Source of the DNA: an uncultured Eubacteriales bacterium
GTDB taxonomy: Bacteria > Bacillota > Clostridia > Christensenellales > Borkfalkiaceae
Length of the DNA stretch: 15,263 bases
Reading direction: 5' to 3'
Assembly (NCBI GenBank): GCA_905211955.1
Contig: CAJMCT010000015.1
Coordinates: 1-15,263, forward strand
Shown: positions 1 through 7,415 of the stretch, one piece after another
How positions within the stretch are numbered: the first letter of the stretch is position 1
Layout of the letters: each line of letters begins with the position of its first letter
Made by a program: the position numbers and the translations under genes
The notes under the pieces: generated by a model
The model's input: the letters and a program-made list of their open reading frames with translations, nothing else
What the model was told of the DNA's origin: nothing
Database searches by the model: none

Positions 1-956
1 GCTTAACCGATTATGGCAAAACGTTAACTGAAATAGAAATCCCCGAAGGTGTGACTATCATTGGGGCTGAAGCGTTCATTTCTTGTTCTTCCTTACAAAG
101 CATAGAAATCCCAGCAAGTGTGACTAGCATTGGTGATCATGCGTTCTATGCTTGCTCTAACCTTGCCACAGTCATTTTTGGTGAAAATAGTCAGTTGACT
201 AGTATTGATGATTATGCGTTCTTTTCTTGCGACAAATTAACCACGATATACTATGGTGGAACGGCAAGCGATTGGGGAAATATTAGTGGTATTGACTATT
301 GCAATGATAGTTTAACAAGTGCAACAATTTACTATTACGTTGAAAACGAAAGTGATTTGCCAAATGATAATGGCAATTACTGGCACTACGTAGACGGTGT
401 ACCTACCGTCATTATGGAAGGTTCAACGATTTTTAAGTACAGTGGCACGACGATTACTGGCTTAACCGATTATGGCAAAACGTTAACTGAAATAGAAATC
501 CCCGAAGGTGTGACCGCTATAGGTAATTGGGCGTTCGATTCTTGCTCTAATTTAACTACAGTCATTTTTGGTGAAAATAGTCAGTTAACTAGTATTGGCA
601 CTTCTGCGTTCCGTTTTTGCTCTAATTTAACCACCGTCACTTTTGGAGAAAATAGTATTCTTGAAAGCATAGGGGGTGATGCGTTCATTGGTTGCTCTTC
701 CTTACAATCAATAGAAATACCCGCAAGTGTGACTAGCATTGGTGAATATACGTTCTCTGGTTGCGATTCATTATCCACTGTTTATTATGGGGGAACGGCA
801 CGCGATTGGCGGAAGATTATTACTGAACATGGCATTTATGGTTTAACAAGTGCAACAATTTACTATTACGTTGAAAACGAAAGTGATTTGCCTGACGATA
901 ATGGCAATTACTGGCACTACGTAGACGGAGTACCTACAGTTTGGGTAAAGGAATAG
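1..956 (+). CDS. BspA-type leucine-rich repeat surface protein, C-terminal part (5' end outside window)
   Basis: The frame is open from base 3, the first complete codon, to the TAG at 954-956, so the gene starts upstream of the window; the GTG at 51 is an internal Val. About 317 residues are visible. They are tandem LRR_5/BspA-type repeats with the recurring pattern CSSLQSIEIPASVTSIG, CSNLTTVIFGENSQLTSI and xxAFxxC. These are interrupted by a YYGGTAxDW segment and a linker containing SDLPxDNGNYWHYVDGVPTV, which appears twice and also closes the protein. In the known family, such proteins are secreted or surface-bound and take part in adhesion or host interaction in gut and oral bacteria; the ligand here cannot be told. 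No LPXTG, SLH or other wall anchor is visible at the C-terminus, so any anchor or signal peptide must lie upstream. A 99-residue gene follows after 7 nt. Confidence 0.85.
   Translation, partial: LTDYGKTLTEIEIPEGVTIIGAEAFISCSSLQSIEIPASVTSIGDHAFYACSNLATVIFGENSQLTSIDDYAFFSCDKLTTIYYGGTASDWGNISGIDYCNDSLTSATIYYYVENESDLPNDNGNYWHYVDGVPTVIMEGSTIFKYSGTTITGLTDYGKTLTEIEIPEGVTAIGNWAFDSCSNLTTVIFGENSQLTSIGTSAFRFCSNLTTVTFGENSILESIGGDAFIGCSSLQSIEIPASVTSIGEYTFSGCDSLSTVYYGGTARDWRKIITEHGIYGLTSATIYYYVENESDLPDDNGNYWHYVDGVPTVWVKE
460..514 (+). repeat. In-frame direct repeat inside the LRR gene (matches 1-55)
   Basis: Bases 460-514 are identical to bases 1-55, an offset of 459 nt or exactly 153 codons. They encode the LTDYGKTLTEIEIPEGV segment that begins each LRR block. 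DNA-level identity across synonymous positions indicates recent duplication or gene conversion rather than protein-level selection alone. Confidence 0.9.
841..892 (+). repeat. In-frame direct repeat inside the LRR gene (matches 310-361)
   Basis: Bases 841-892 are identical to 310-361, an offset of 531 nt or 177 codons, and near-identity continues for about 50 nt more. The repeat encodes the LTSATIYYYVENESDLP linker and leads into GNYWHYVDGVPTV. Its spacing differs from the 459-nt repeat, so the blocks contain different numbers of LRR units. Confidence 0.9.
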
Positions 957-963
957 TGAAAAA

Positions 964-1263
964 ATGGATATAAAAGAAACAATTATTCATTATATAGACG
1001 TTTATTCTGGTAGTGAAAAAAGAGTTATCGAAAAAACGGCAAATGATTGTTCATTTATGTATCGTAGCAAAGATGAAGTAAACAAAGCAATAAACGCTAA
1101 CATAAATTGGCTTTTAGATAACAATTATATAGAAGTAGTCGATTACTCTCATATGGACGATAGTCAAAAATCTTTTTATAATAGTGACGGATACTGTACA
1201 ATTTATAAGGTGATAAAAAGATATAACGAATCAGAATATTTAAAAGAAAAGTACGGTGAATAA
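964..1263 (+). CDS. Small hypothetical protein (99 aa) linked to the LRR gene
   Basis: I do not recognise this protein. It is 99 residues, charged and soluble, with no signal peptide or membrane segment. The N-terminal half (about residues 1-55) looks helical, with a DEVNKAINANINWLLDNNYIEVVDY stretch resembling the recognition helix and following strand of a winged-helix fold; that resemblance is only an impression. The C-terminal part is Tyr-rich (YCTIYKVIKRYNESEYLKEKYGE). It begins 7 nt after the LRR stop codon and ends just before a terminator, so it is probably co-transcribed with the surface protein. No strong ribosome binding site precedes the ATG (GTGAAAAA only), which fits translational coupling or low expression. 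A real gene is likely but not certain. Confidence 0.6.
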   Translation: MDIKETIIHYIDVYSGSEKRVIEKTANDCSFMYRSKDEVNKAINANINWLLDNNYIEVVDYSHMDDSQKSFYNSDGYCTIYKVIKRYNESEYLKEKYGE

Positions 1264-1270
1264 TCAAATA

Positions 1271-1298
1271 AAAAACTCGGCAATAGTGCCGAGTTTTT
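1271..1298. terminator. Intrinsic terminator between convergent genes, probably bidirectional
   Basis: A perfect 12-bp stem, AAAAACTCGGCA (1271-1282) and TGCCGAGTTTTT (1287-1298), encloses the loop ATAG. Read on either strand the hairpin is GC-rich in its core and ends in a T run (TTTTTGTTTG on plus, TTTTTTATTTG on minus). It lies between the 99-residue gene and the convergent phosphodiesterase gene and can end both transcripts. Confidence 0.88.
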
Positions 1299-1334
1299 GT
1301 TTGCTTTATAAAGAAAATTTCACCGCCGTAGATT

Positions 1335-2048
1335 TTACGGGATAAAGTTTTCAAAGATAATATTGTCGCAGTAGGGGGAGATTTCTTTTAGAATATCTTT
1401 ATCAGTCACAGTCCAAGCGAGTACGGGGTATTTTTTGCGTAGGCGGTTTTTTAAGGGCAAGCCGTTATATTCAAAAGATATAAACTGTGGCTTACATAAA
1501 AAGTTAAACGGCATACGTTTTACCACGAACTTCTCAAGTTTATTTTCAGTGTCGGGGGTTTTGCTAGATAAAATACCGCGCAAAAATTCGGGGGCAAGTT
1601 TTTTAATCGTTCTTAAAATAAACGGATTAAAAGACTGAACGGCAAACTCGCCCTTATAATCTTTTAAGATTTCAACCGCCCGTTTAACGTAAGAGTTGTC
1701 GGGTTGATTTTTAAACTCTAAAAGTAATGGCGTTTTCCCTTCGCAAGCGGATAAAACTTGCTTTAAGGTGGGAATCTTTTCGTTGCTACCGCTTAAAGAA
1801 AGGCTCTTTATTTCCTTTAAGGTAAGTTCGTAAACGTTTTTATCTAGCCCAGTAAGTCTTAAAAGGTTTTTATCGTGCACACAAACTATTTCGCCATCTA
1901 AGGTAGAGTAAAGGTCGGTTTCTATAGCAAAACCTTTTTCTATTGCAAGGTTAAAAGCGGGAATTGAATTTTCGGCAAGACTATCCCCCCAAAGTCCACG
2001 GTGGGCGATAGGTTTTCTTATTAGCCAAAAGTTAGCGTCCAATCTCAT
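1335..2048 (-). CDS. Glycerophosphodiester phosphodiesterase (GDPD family)
   Basis: Hydrolyses glycerophosphodiesters from deacylated phospholipids to sn-glycerol 3-phosphate and an alcohol. The 237-residue protein is a single GDPD TIM barrel of normal length. It shows the N-terminal AHRG (His16, Arg17), the ENSIPAF segment, ETDLYSTLDGEIVCVHD with Glu43, Asp45 and the second catalytic His58, and LLLEFKNQ in the position of the usual LEIK strand. These residues form the general acid/base pair and the metal site of the family. There is no signal peptide or membrane segment, so it should be cytosolic, unlike periplasmic GlpQ. The ATG is preceded by AAAGGTGAAA. It is divergent from lepA and stands alone; substrate and exact subfamily (GlpQ- or UgpQ-like) cannot be assigned. 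Confidence 0.9.
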   Translation of the reverse strand: MRLDANFWLIRKPIAHRGLWGDSLAENSIPAFNLAIEKGFAIETDLYSTLDGEIVCVHDKNLLRLTGLDKNVYELTLKEIKSLSLSGSNEKIPTLKQVLSACEGKTPLLLEFKNQPDNSYVKRAVEILKDYKGEFAVQSFNPFILRTIKKLAPEFLRGILSSKTPDTENKLEKFVVKRMPFNFLCKPQFISFEYNGLPLKNRLRKKYPVLAWTVTDKDILKEISPYCDNIIFENFIP

Positions 2049-2068
2049 ATTTTCACCTTTTATAATAC

Positions 2069-2098
2069 TTGCAAATAAATATTTATATATGCTATAAT
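2069..2098 (+). promoter_or_regulatory. Sigma-A-type extended -10 promoter for lepA-hemW
   Basis: TTGCAA at 2069-2074, an 18-nt spacer, then a perfect TATAAT at 2093-2098 preceded by TGC, an extended -10 (TGnTATAAT). It lies about 35 nt upstream of the lepA ATG, in the only gap between the divergent phosphodiesterase and lepA. Confidence 0.7.
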
Positions 2099-2132
2099 TA
2101 CTTAGTAAAAATCATAACCCAATAGGAATTTT

Positions 2133-3944
2133 ATGTCAATAGATAAAAGTAAAATTAGAAATTTTTGTATAGTAGCGCATATTGACCACGGCAAATCCAC
2201 TTTAGCGGATAGGCTTATGGAAAAGACGGGACAGGTTTCCGAGCGCGATATGGAAGAGCAACTTTTAGACTCTATGGATTTAGAGAAAGAACGTGGCATT
2301 ACCATAAAACTAACCCCTGTTCGTATGTTCTACAAGGCAAAAGACGGCAACGAGTATACCTTTAACCTTATAGACACTCCCGGTCACGTGGACTTTACGT
2401 ATGAAGTTTCTAGGTCTTTAAAAGCGTGCGAAGGTGCAATACTAATAGTTGATGCAACCCAAGGCGTTCAGGCGCAGACCTTAGCAAACGCATATCTTGC
2501 GATAGACAACGACTTAGAGATTATGCCCGTTATAAACAAAATGGACTTGCCTTCCGCTCGTCCAGACGAAGCGTGTGCTGAGATTGAAGATATTTTAGGC
2601 ATAGACACCGAAGGTGCGCCCAGAATTTCGGCAAAGAGCGGACTTAATATTGAAGACGTTTTAGAACAGGTTATAGAAAAAATCCCCGCCCCCAAGGGCG
2701 ACGACAGTGCCCCCTTAAAAGCGCTTATATTTGACAGTTATTACGATAACTTCAAGGGTGTAATTTGTTTCGTTAGGGTTATGGACGGAAGGGTTAAAGT
2801 AGGCACTAAAATTGCAACGTTTATGTCGGACAAAGTATTTGACGTGACTGAAGTGGGTGTGTTCTCGCCCAAAATGACACCAAAGTCAGAATTAACCGCT
2901 GGCGAAGTTGGTTATATTGCGGCAAGTATTAAAAGTATAGAAGATACCGCCGTTGGCGATACCATTACCGAAGCAAATAGGCGCGCGAGCGAGCCACTTC
3001 CCGGTTATAAAAAGGCGCTTCCCATGGTGTTCTCAGGAGTATTCCCATTAGACGGTAGTAAGTTTAACGACCTAAAAGATGCGCTATTAAAACTAAAACT
3101 TAACGATGCCGCGCTCTCTATCGAGCCTGATAATTCGGCGGCGTTAGGCTTTGGGTTCCGTTGTGGATTCTTAGGACTTTTGCATATGGACGTTATACAA
3201 GAAAGAATAGAACGTGAGTTCGATTTAGATATTATAACCACCGCACCTAGCGTTTCTTATAAGGTTTATAAAACCGACGGAACGCAGTTAACAGTGGAAA
3301 ATCCAACCCACTTGCCCCCCGTGACTGAGATTGATTATATGGAAGAACCTGTAATTAGGGCAAGCATATTCACCCCGCCCGACTACGTTGGACCGATTAT
3401 GGAACTTTGCCAATACAAGCGCGGTGTTTATAAAGATATGGTTTACCTTGACAAGACGCGTGTAGAACTTAAATATATTCTTCCGCTTAACGAAATTATT
3501 TACGACTTTTTCGATAGCCTTAAATCAAGAACAAAAGGGTATGCTTCTTTCGACTACGAGATTACGGGCTACCAAAAGAGCGACCTTGTAAAACTCGATA
3601 TGCTACTTAACGGTGACGTTTGCGACGCGCTATCCGTTATCGTGCATAAAGACAAGGCTTACGAACGTGGTAGACAAATTGCCGAAAAACTTAAAAACGT
3701 TATTCCCCGTCAAATGTTTGAAATTCCTATTCAGGCGGCGGTTGGTGGAAAAGTAATTGCGCGTGAAACGGTTAAAGCGTTTAGAAAAGACGTTTTGGCA
3801 AAGTGTTATGGCGGTGACGTCACTAGAAAGAAAAAACTATTAGAAAAACAAAAAGAAGGCAAGAAGAAAATGCGTTCTATCGGTACGGTTGAAATACCTT
3901 CGGAAGCATTTATATCTATCCTTAAAACTGACAACGACAACTAA
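2133..3944 (+). CDS. lepA: Elongation factor 4 (ribosomal back-translocase GTPase LepA)
   Basis: A translational GTPase that binds the ribosome, and for which back-translocation of tRNA and roles in initiation or 30S maturation have been reported. At 603 residues it is full length for the family. GTPase motifs are intact: AHIDHGKST (G1, about residues 15-23), RGITIK (G2), DTPGHVDF (G3, 81-88), NKMD (G4, 135-138) and SAKSG (G5). The LepA-specific end is present, including ETVKAFRKDVLAKCYGGDVTRKKKLLEKQ followed by the lysine-rich CTD tail. The ATG is preceded by AGGAATTTT, giving a good Shine-Dalgarno spacing. hemW follows after 19 nt, an arrangement well known in Firmicutes. Confidence 0.98.
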   Translation: MSIDKSKIRNFCIVAHIDHGKSTLADRLMEKTGQVSERDMEEQLLDSMDLEKERGITIKLTPVRMFYKAKDGNEYTFNLIDTPGHVDFTYEVSRSLKACEGAILIVDATQGVQAQTLANAYLAIDNDLEIMPVINKMDLPSARPDEACAEIEDILGIDTEGAPRISAKSGLNIEDVLEQVIEKIPAPKGDDSAPLKALIFDSYYDNFKGVICFVRVMDGRVKVGTKIATFMSDKVFDVTEVGVFSPKMTPKSELTAGEVGYIAASIKSIEDTAVGDTITEANRRASEPLPGYKKALPMVFSGVFPLDGSKFNDLKDALLKLKLNDAALSIEPDNSAALGFGFRCGFLGLLHMDVIQERIEREFDLDIITTAPSVSYKVYKTDGTQLTVENPTHLPPVTEIDYMEEPVIRASIFTPPDYVGPIMELCQYKRGVYKDMVYLDKTRVELKYILPLNEIIYDFFDSLKSRTKGYASFDYEITGYQKSDLVKLDMLLNGDVCDALSVIVHKDKAYERGRQIAEKLKNVIPRQMFEIPIQAAVGGKVIARETVKAFRKDVLAKCYGGDVTRKKKLLEKQKEGKKKMRSIGTVEIPSEAFISILKTDNDN

Positions 3945-3963
3945 TTATTTAGGTAGGAAAACT

Positions 3964-5076
3964 ATGGCGGGAATTTACGTTCATATACCATTTTGTAAAA
4001 GCAAATGTACGTACTGCGACTTTGCTTCTTTTCCAAAGGAAATAGGCAAAAAGGAAAGTTATTTTGCATGCCTATACCGTGAACTTGAAGGGCGCGGAAA
4101 GGCGTTAAAAGATAAAGTGTTTGACACCGTATATATTGGCGGTGGCACGCCTTCTATTGTGGAGAGCAAGTATATTTTAGGGGTAATCCGCCAAATCAAA
4201 AAGCATTTTAACCTATCTAAAAACCCCGAAATCACTATCGAACTTAACCCCGGCACGGTAGACGAAAAGAAGATAAGTGATTATAAAAGCGTTGGCATTA
4301 ATCGTTTTTCGATAGGGCTTCAAACGGGCTACGACGACCAATTAAAGCGCTTAAATAGAATACATACCGCAAAAGACTTTTTAACGACTTGCAATCTTTT
4401 AAAAGGCGAAAATTATAGTGCGGATATTTTACTTGGGCTTTTTAATCAAACGTTAGAGCAAGTTAAAAAGACAATAGACTTAGCAATCGCAGGCGGTGTA
4501 TCGCATATATCCGCTTACGCGCTAACTCCAGAAGTTGGAACGCCTATATATACCGATTATCTTAACGGCGAACTTCCTTGTGACGACGACGTTGCCGAAA
4601 TCTACGAAGGCGCGGTAGTATACTTAAAAGAAAAAGGCTTTGATAGATACGAAGTATCTAACTTTGCTAAAGACGGATTTTATTCTCGCCACAATTATAA
4701 TTATTGGAAACGTGGCGAATATATTGGGGTTGGTGTGTCGGCTTCTTCATTTATAAACGGAAGGCGATTTACCAATACCTTTAAGATTGACGAATATATA
4801 AACGCGATTATCTACAATAAGTCCCCTGAAATCTCGTCCGATATAATCGAAGGCGATGATGCGGAATTTGAATTTATCATGCTTGGGCTTAGAACCGAAA
4901 TGGGTATATCGGTTAAAGAATTTAACGATATTTTTAACCAAGACTTTGACGAAAAGTACAAAAAAGCGCTAACTAAAAACGCAAAATACTTAATAAGGGA
5001 AAGGGATACCTTAAAAATTAGCCCCGAATACCTTTACGTGCAAAACGGCATTATTATGGAATTTATGAACAAATAA
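3964..5076 (+). CDS. hemW: Radical SAM heme chaperone HemW (HemN-like)
   Basis: A 370-residue radical SAM protein. The start is ATG 3964, preceded by TAGGAAAACT; an upstream ATG in the same frame lies inside lepA and gives an unalignable extension. The protein begins MAGIYVHIPFCKSKCTYCDF, in which Cys11, Cys15 and Cys18 form the CxxxCxxC site for the 4Fe-4S cluster. YIGGGTPS is the GGE-like SAM-binding motif. The residue after YC is Asp-Phe rather than the fourth cysteine of true HemN coproporphyrinogen dehydrogenases, and the length is about 90 residues shorter than HemN. Both points favour HemW, which binds heme and delivers it to target proteins. It sits directly behind lepA. Older annotations call this gene hemN or yqeR. 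Confidence 0.93.
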   Translation: MAGIYVHIPFCKSKCTYCDFASFPKEIGKKESYFACLYRELEGRGKALKDKVFDTVYIGGGTPSIVESKYILGVIRQIKKHFNLSKNPEITIELNPGTVDEKKISDYKSVGINRFSIGLQTGYDDQLKRLNRIHTAKDFLTTCNLLKGENYSADILLGLFNQTLEQVKKTIDLAIAGGVSHISAYALTPEVGTPIYTDYLNGELPCDDDVAEIYEGAVVYLKEKGFDRYEVSNFAKDGFYSRHNYNYWKRGEYIGVGVSASSFINGRRFTNTFKIDEYINAIIYNKSPEISSDIIEGDDAEFEFIMLGLRTEMGISVKEFNDIFNQDFDEKYKKALTKNAKYLIRERDTLKISPEYLYVQNGIIMEFMNK

Positions 5077-5159
5077 ACCGCCAAAAGATAACAAAATATA
5101 ATAAAATACAATCAAAAATTCAAGCCTTTCCGTGTTAACATTGTTTAGCGGGGGCGAAA

Positions 5160-5984
5160 ATGGTTGTTTATATCGAATACGTTTTAATCGACAACTTCGT
5201 GATAGATTATTTACTACTTAAAGCCACCTTTACACTGCTTAAAAAAGAGTATAAAAAAGGTAGGCTTTTCTTTTGCGCTTTTTTAGGCGCGATTATTGCA
5301 CTTACTTTTCCGATAGTTGAAATTTCGCCCGTGCTTTTAACCCTTCTTAAAATTATTTCGGGTTTGCTTTTGGTATTGCTTGCAAAAGCCTATCGCACGG
5401 CAAAAGAATATTTTCTATCCGCTATAACCTTTTTTATCTTAACCTTTTCACTAGGCGGAATTTTGATAGGAATATTTTCTATCTTTGGCGTAAAAGAGAT
5501 TGGAGAAGTGCTTATTGCCACAATCTTTATCCCAGCGTATATTCTTTTGTCGGGGTTTGTTAAAGGAATAAAATTTATTGTAAAAAGAAAGACTTTCTAT
5601 CCGTTTTTAGTTAAGTGTGAGATAGTTTTTAGAGAAAACAAAACGGAGTTTATCGGTTTTTTAGATACGGGAAACGGCTTATATCTAAAAGACGAGCCTA
5701 TCGTAGTGATAGGAAGGCGAGCCTTTTTAAAACTTATCGACAAAGAGTTTCCTAAAATGGAATACGTAGAGTATAAAACGGTTATGGGGGAAAGTAAAAT
5801 GCCGACCTTTACCGTGGACAAACTATTGATATATTTAACTGAAGAACCGAATATAATTTATAACGCAAGGGTAGGCGTAGCCCGTCACGGAGAAAAAGAC
5901 GACTACGACCTAATTTTACACCCTGCGCTAATAGGGGAAAACTATGCTAAGTCTTTTGAAAACCAAACTAAAAAAACTTCTTGA
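5160..5984 (+). CDS. spoIIGA: Sigma-E processing aspartic peptidase SpoIIGA
   Basis: A membrane-embedded aspartic protease that removes the pro-sequence of sigma-E in the mother cell after SpoIIR signalling from the forespore. The 274 residues show about five hydrophobic segments (roughly 3-22, 36-53, 57-76, 86-108 and 116-133) followed by a soluble C-terminal protease domain. The catalytic motif is FLDTGN with Asp169, which matches the single-Asp site of this family; the enzyme acts as an oligomer. The start codon is preceded by GGGGG at 5150-5154. The last 41 nt overlap the sigE start, so protease and substrate are translationally linked. In the 83-nt upstream gap I see a TATAAT at 5097-5102 but no convincing -35 and no clear Spo0A box (TGNCGAA). 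Confidence 0.93.
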   Translation: MVVYIEYVLIDNFVIDYLLLKATFTLLKKEYKKGRLFFCAFLGAIIALTFPIVEISPVLLTLLKIISGLLLVLLAKAYRTAKEYFLSAITFFILTFSLGGILIGIFSIFGVKEIGEVLIATIFIPAYILLSGFVKGIKFIVKRKTFYPFLVKCEIVFRENKTEFIGFLDTGNGLYLKDEPIVVIGRRAFLKLIDKEFPKMEYVEYKTVMGESKMPTFTVDKLLIYLTEEPNIIYNARVGVARHGEKDDYDLILHPALIGENYAKSFENQTKKTS

Positions 5985-6654
5985 AAAATTTTGTTTATCC
6001 GAAAATCTTTTAAGGTATATTGGCGGTGGCGAAGCGCTACCCACCCCCTTTTCTCCCGAAGAAGAAAGCGACGCGCTAAACCGTTTATCGCAAGGCGAAG
6101 AAGGCATAAAAGACCTTATTATAGAGCGCAACCTAAGGCTAGTGGTGTATATTTCTCGACGTTTTGAAAACACGGGCGTAGATCCCGAAGACTTGATTTC
6201 AGTTGGCACGATAGGGCTTATTAAGGCGGTAAATTCTTATAATGCGGAAAAGAATATTAAACTCGCAACGTACGCTTCTAGGTGCATTGAAAATGAGATT
6301 TTGATGCACCTTAGAAAGACGGTAAAAATTAAAAGTGAAGTGTCTTTTGACGAGCCACTTAATACCGATTGGGAAGGAAACGAACTACTCCTTTCAGACG
6401 TTTTAGGAACGGATACAGACGTCGTTTACAAAAAGATAGAAAGCGGTGTGGAAAACGAACTTATAAAGGAAGCGCTAACCAAACTTAATAAGAGAGAAAA
6501 GGAGATTGTTGAACTTAGATACGGGCTTAGGGGAGAAGACGAATTAACCCAAAAAGAAGTGGCGGATCTATTAGGGATTTCGCAAAGTTATATCTCGCGA
6601 TTAGAGAAGAAAATCATAACGAGATTAAAGAGAGAGTTTGCAAAAATGGTTTAA
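5944..6654 (+). CDS. sigE: Sporulation sigma factor sigma-E precursor (early mother cell)
   Basis: Sigma-70 family factor for early mother-cell gene expression. The 236 residues align by eye with Bacillus sigma-E along the whole length: YIGGGEALPxP, ERNLRLVVYISRRFENTGVDPEDLISVGTIGLIKAV (region 2), LATYASRCIENEILMHLR (2.3/2.4), SFDEPLNTDWEGNELLLSDVLGTD, and a region 4 with LNKREKEIVELRYGL and QKEVADLLGISQSYISRLEK. A basic, amphipathic pro-sequence of about 25 residues precedes Tyr25-Ile26, slightly shorter than the 27-29 residues in B. subtilis; SpoIIGA should cut close to here. AGGGG at 5933-5937 lies 6 nt before the ATG. The start is inside spoIIGA. No terminator follows before the next promoter. 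Confidence 0.97.
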   Translation: MLSLLKTKLKKLLEKFCLSENLLRYIGGGEALPTPFSPEEESDALNRLSQGEEGIKDLIIERNLRLVVYISRRFENTGVDPEDLISVGTIGLIKAVNSYNAEKNIKLATYASRCIENEILMHLRKTVKIKSEVSFDEPLNTDWEGNELLLSDVLGTDTDVVYKKIESGVENELIKEALTKLNKREKEIVELRYGLRGEDELTQKEVADLLGISQSYISRLEKKIITRLKREFAKMV

Positions 6655-6677
6655 TTATAAAAAAATCAAAAAAAGAC

Positions 6678-6705
6678 TTGACATTATGTTTTAAAGGTGT
6701 AAAAT
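6678..6705 (+). promoter_or_regulatory. Sigma-A-like promoter for the TasA-like/signal peptidase cassette
   Basis: A perfect TTGACA at 6678-6683, a 16-nt spacer and TAAAAT at 6700-6705. It lies 40 nt upstream of the first cassette gene and shows the cassette need not depend on the spoIIGA-sigE transcript. I see no obvious sigma-E-type -35/-10 in this gap. Confidence 0.65.
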
Positions 6706-6714
6706 TAATGTGTA

Positions 6715-6731
6715 TTTAAGTATAACTTAAA
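6715..6731 (+). promoter_or_regulatory. Inverted repeat in the 5' leader of the cassette
   Basis: A perfect 7-bp inverted repeat, TTTAAGT (6715-6721) and ACTTAAA (6725-6731), with a 3-nt centre, sits between the -10 element and the ribosome binding site AAGGAG (6732-6737). It could be a repressor operator near the transcription start or a weak 5' hairpin that abuts the Shine-Dalgarno. It is AT-rich, so chance is possible. Confidence 0.3.
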
Positions 6732-6745
6732 AAGGAGAAACTGAA

Positions 6746-7393
6746 ATGAAAATCAAGAAACTCAGCATTTTAATCTCATTACTTCTCTGCGTCACTATCG
6801 GTGGCGTATACGCAGCATGGATTTATGCTAACCCTTCAACCAAGACTCACCACACCGTTGGTCTTAACATTGGTTTTGAAGCAAGAAACGAAGGCGCTAT
6901 CGGTGAATACACCTTAGAAGTTGATGCCACCGCTACCCCCTTTGCAATCGAACCTGCATCAACAACCGATTATACCGCTACGTTAAAAGCATTAAAGAGC
7001 GTATACTTGGTATTCGACCCTGCTGATAACGCACCGCAAGACGTTATTGATAACGGCGTTGATACATACTTATATTTTACTAATGCAACAGCATTAGAAT
7101 CGTTAAAGTATACCGACGATACTCACGATAACGAATCTATCTTTACCGTGACTAGATATAAAGAAGCATCTGAAGCCGGCGCTGCTAAAATCGATATGAA
7201 ATCTACTGATAAGGTAGGCAACGTATTTAAGATTGACGTGACTGATTTAATCTTAGGTTCTATCGACCTTATCGATATTCAACTTCCCACTAGAGATAAG
7301 TTTGAAGACTTTAACACCGCATTAAAAGCAAACGGCGACATTATAACCCTTTCGGTTTACGTCACCAATACTTTTGTAACTCCTACGACCTGA
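6746..7393 (+). CDS. TasA/CalY-like secreted protein with SipW-dependent-type signal peptide
   Basis: A 215-residue exported protein, probably cargo of the signal peptidase encoded next. The N-terminus has a basic start (MKIKK), a hydrophobic core (LSILISLLLCVTIGG) and then VYAAW, a small-x-small cleavage site with cutting expected after VYA (about residue 23). The GGVYAxW form is typical of SipW-dependent TasA/camelysin-type precursors. The mature part (about 190 residues) is acidic, rich in Thr, Asp and beta-branched residues, with no cysteine visible after the signal peptide, as expected of a secreted beta-rich fibre or matrix subunit. The AAGGAG site at 6732-6737 is strong. It ends with tandem stops, TGA-TAA. 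Fibre formation is inferred from family and context; overall resemblance to TasA beyond the N-terminus is not something I can confirm by eye. Confidence 0.72.
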   Translation: MKIKKLSILISLLLCVTIGGVYAAWIYANPSTKTHHTVGLNIGFEARNEGAIGEYTLEVDATATPFAIEPASTTDYTATLKALKSVYLVFDPADNAPQDVIDNGVDTYLYFTNATALESLKYTDDTHDNESIFTVTRYKEASEAGAAKIDMKSTDKVGNVFKIDVTDLILGSIDLIDIQLPTRDKFEDFNTALKANGDIITLSVYVTNTFVTPTT

Positions 7394-7415
7394 TAATTTT
7401 TAGAAGGGGAACAAA

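Noticed and set aside
1..956. CRISPR or mobile-element repeats
   Set aside because: The repeats are in-frame coding LRR units with unequal spacing; there are no regular spacers, terminal inverted repeats or transposase.
3889..3963. Longer N-terminus of HemW from an upstream ATG
   Set aside because: It lies inside lepA, has no ribosome binding site, and the normal HemW N-terminus begins at 3964 with a good site.
5077..5159. Spo0A-controlled promoter for spoIIGA
   Set aside because: TATAAT at 5097-5102 has no -35 at a usable distance and no TGNCGAA box was found on either strand; not enough to call.
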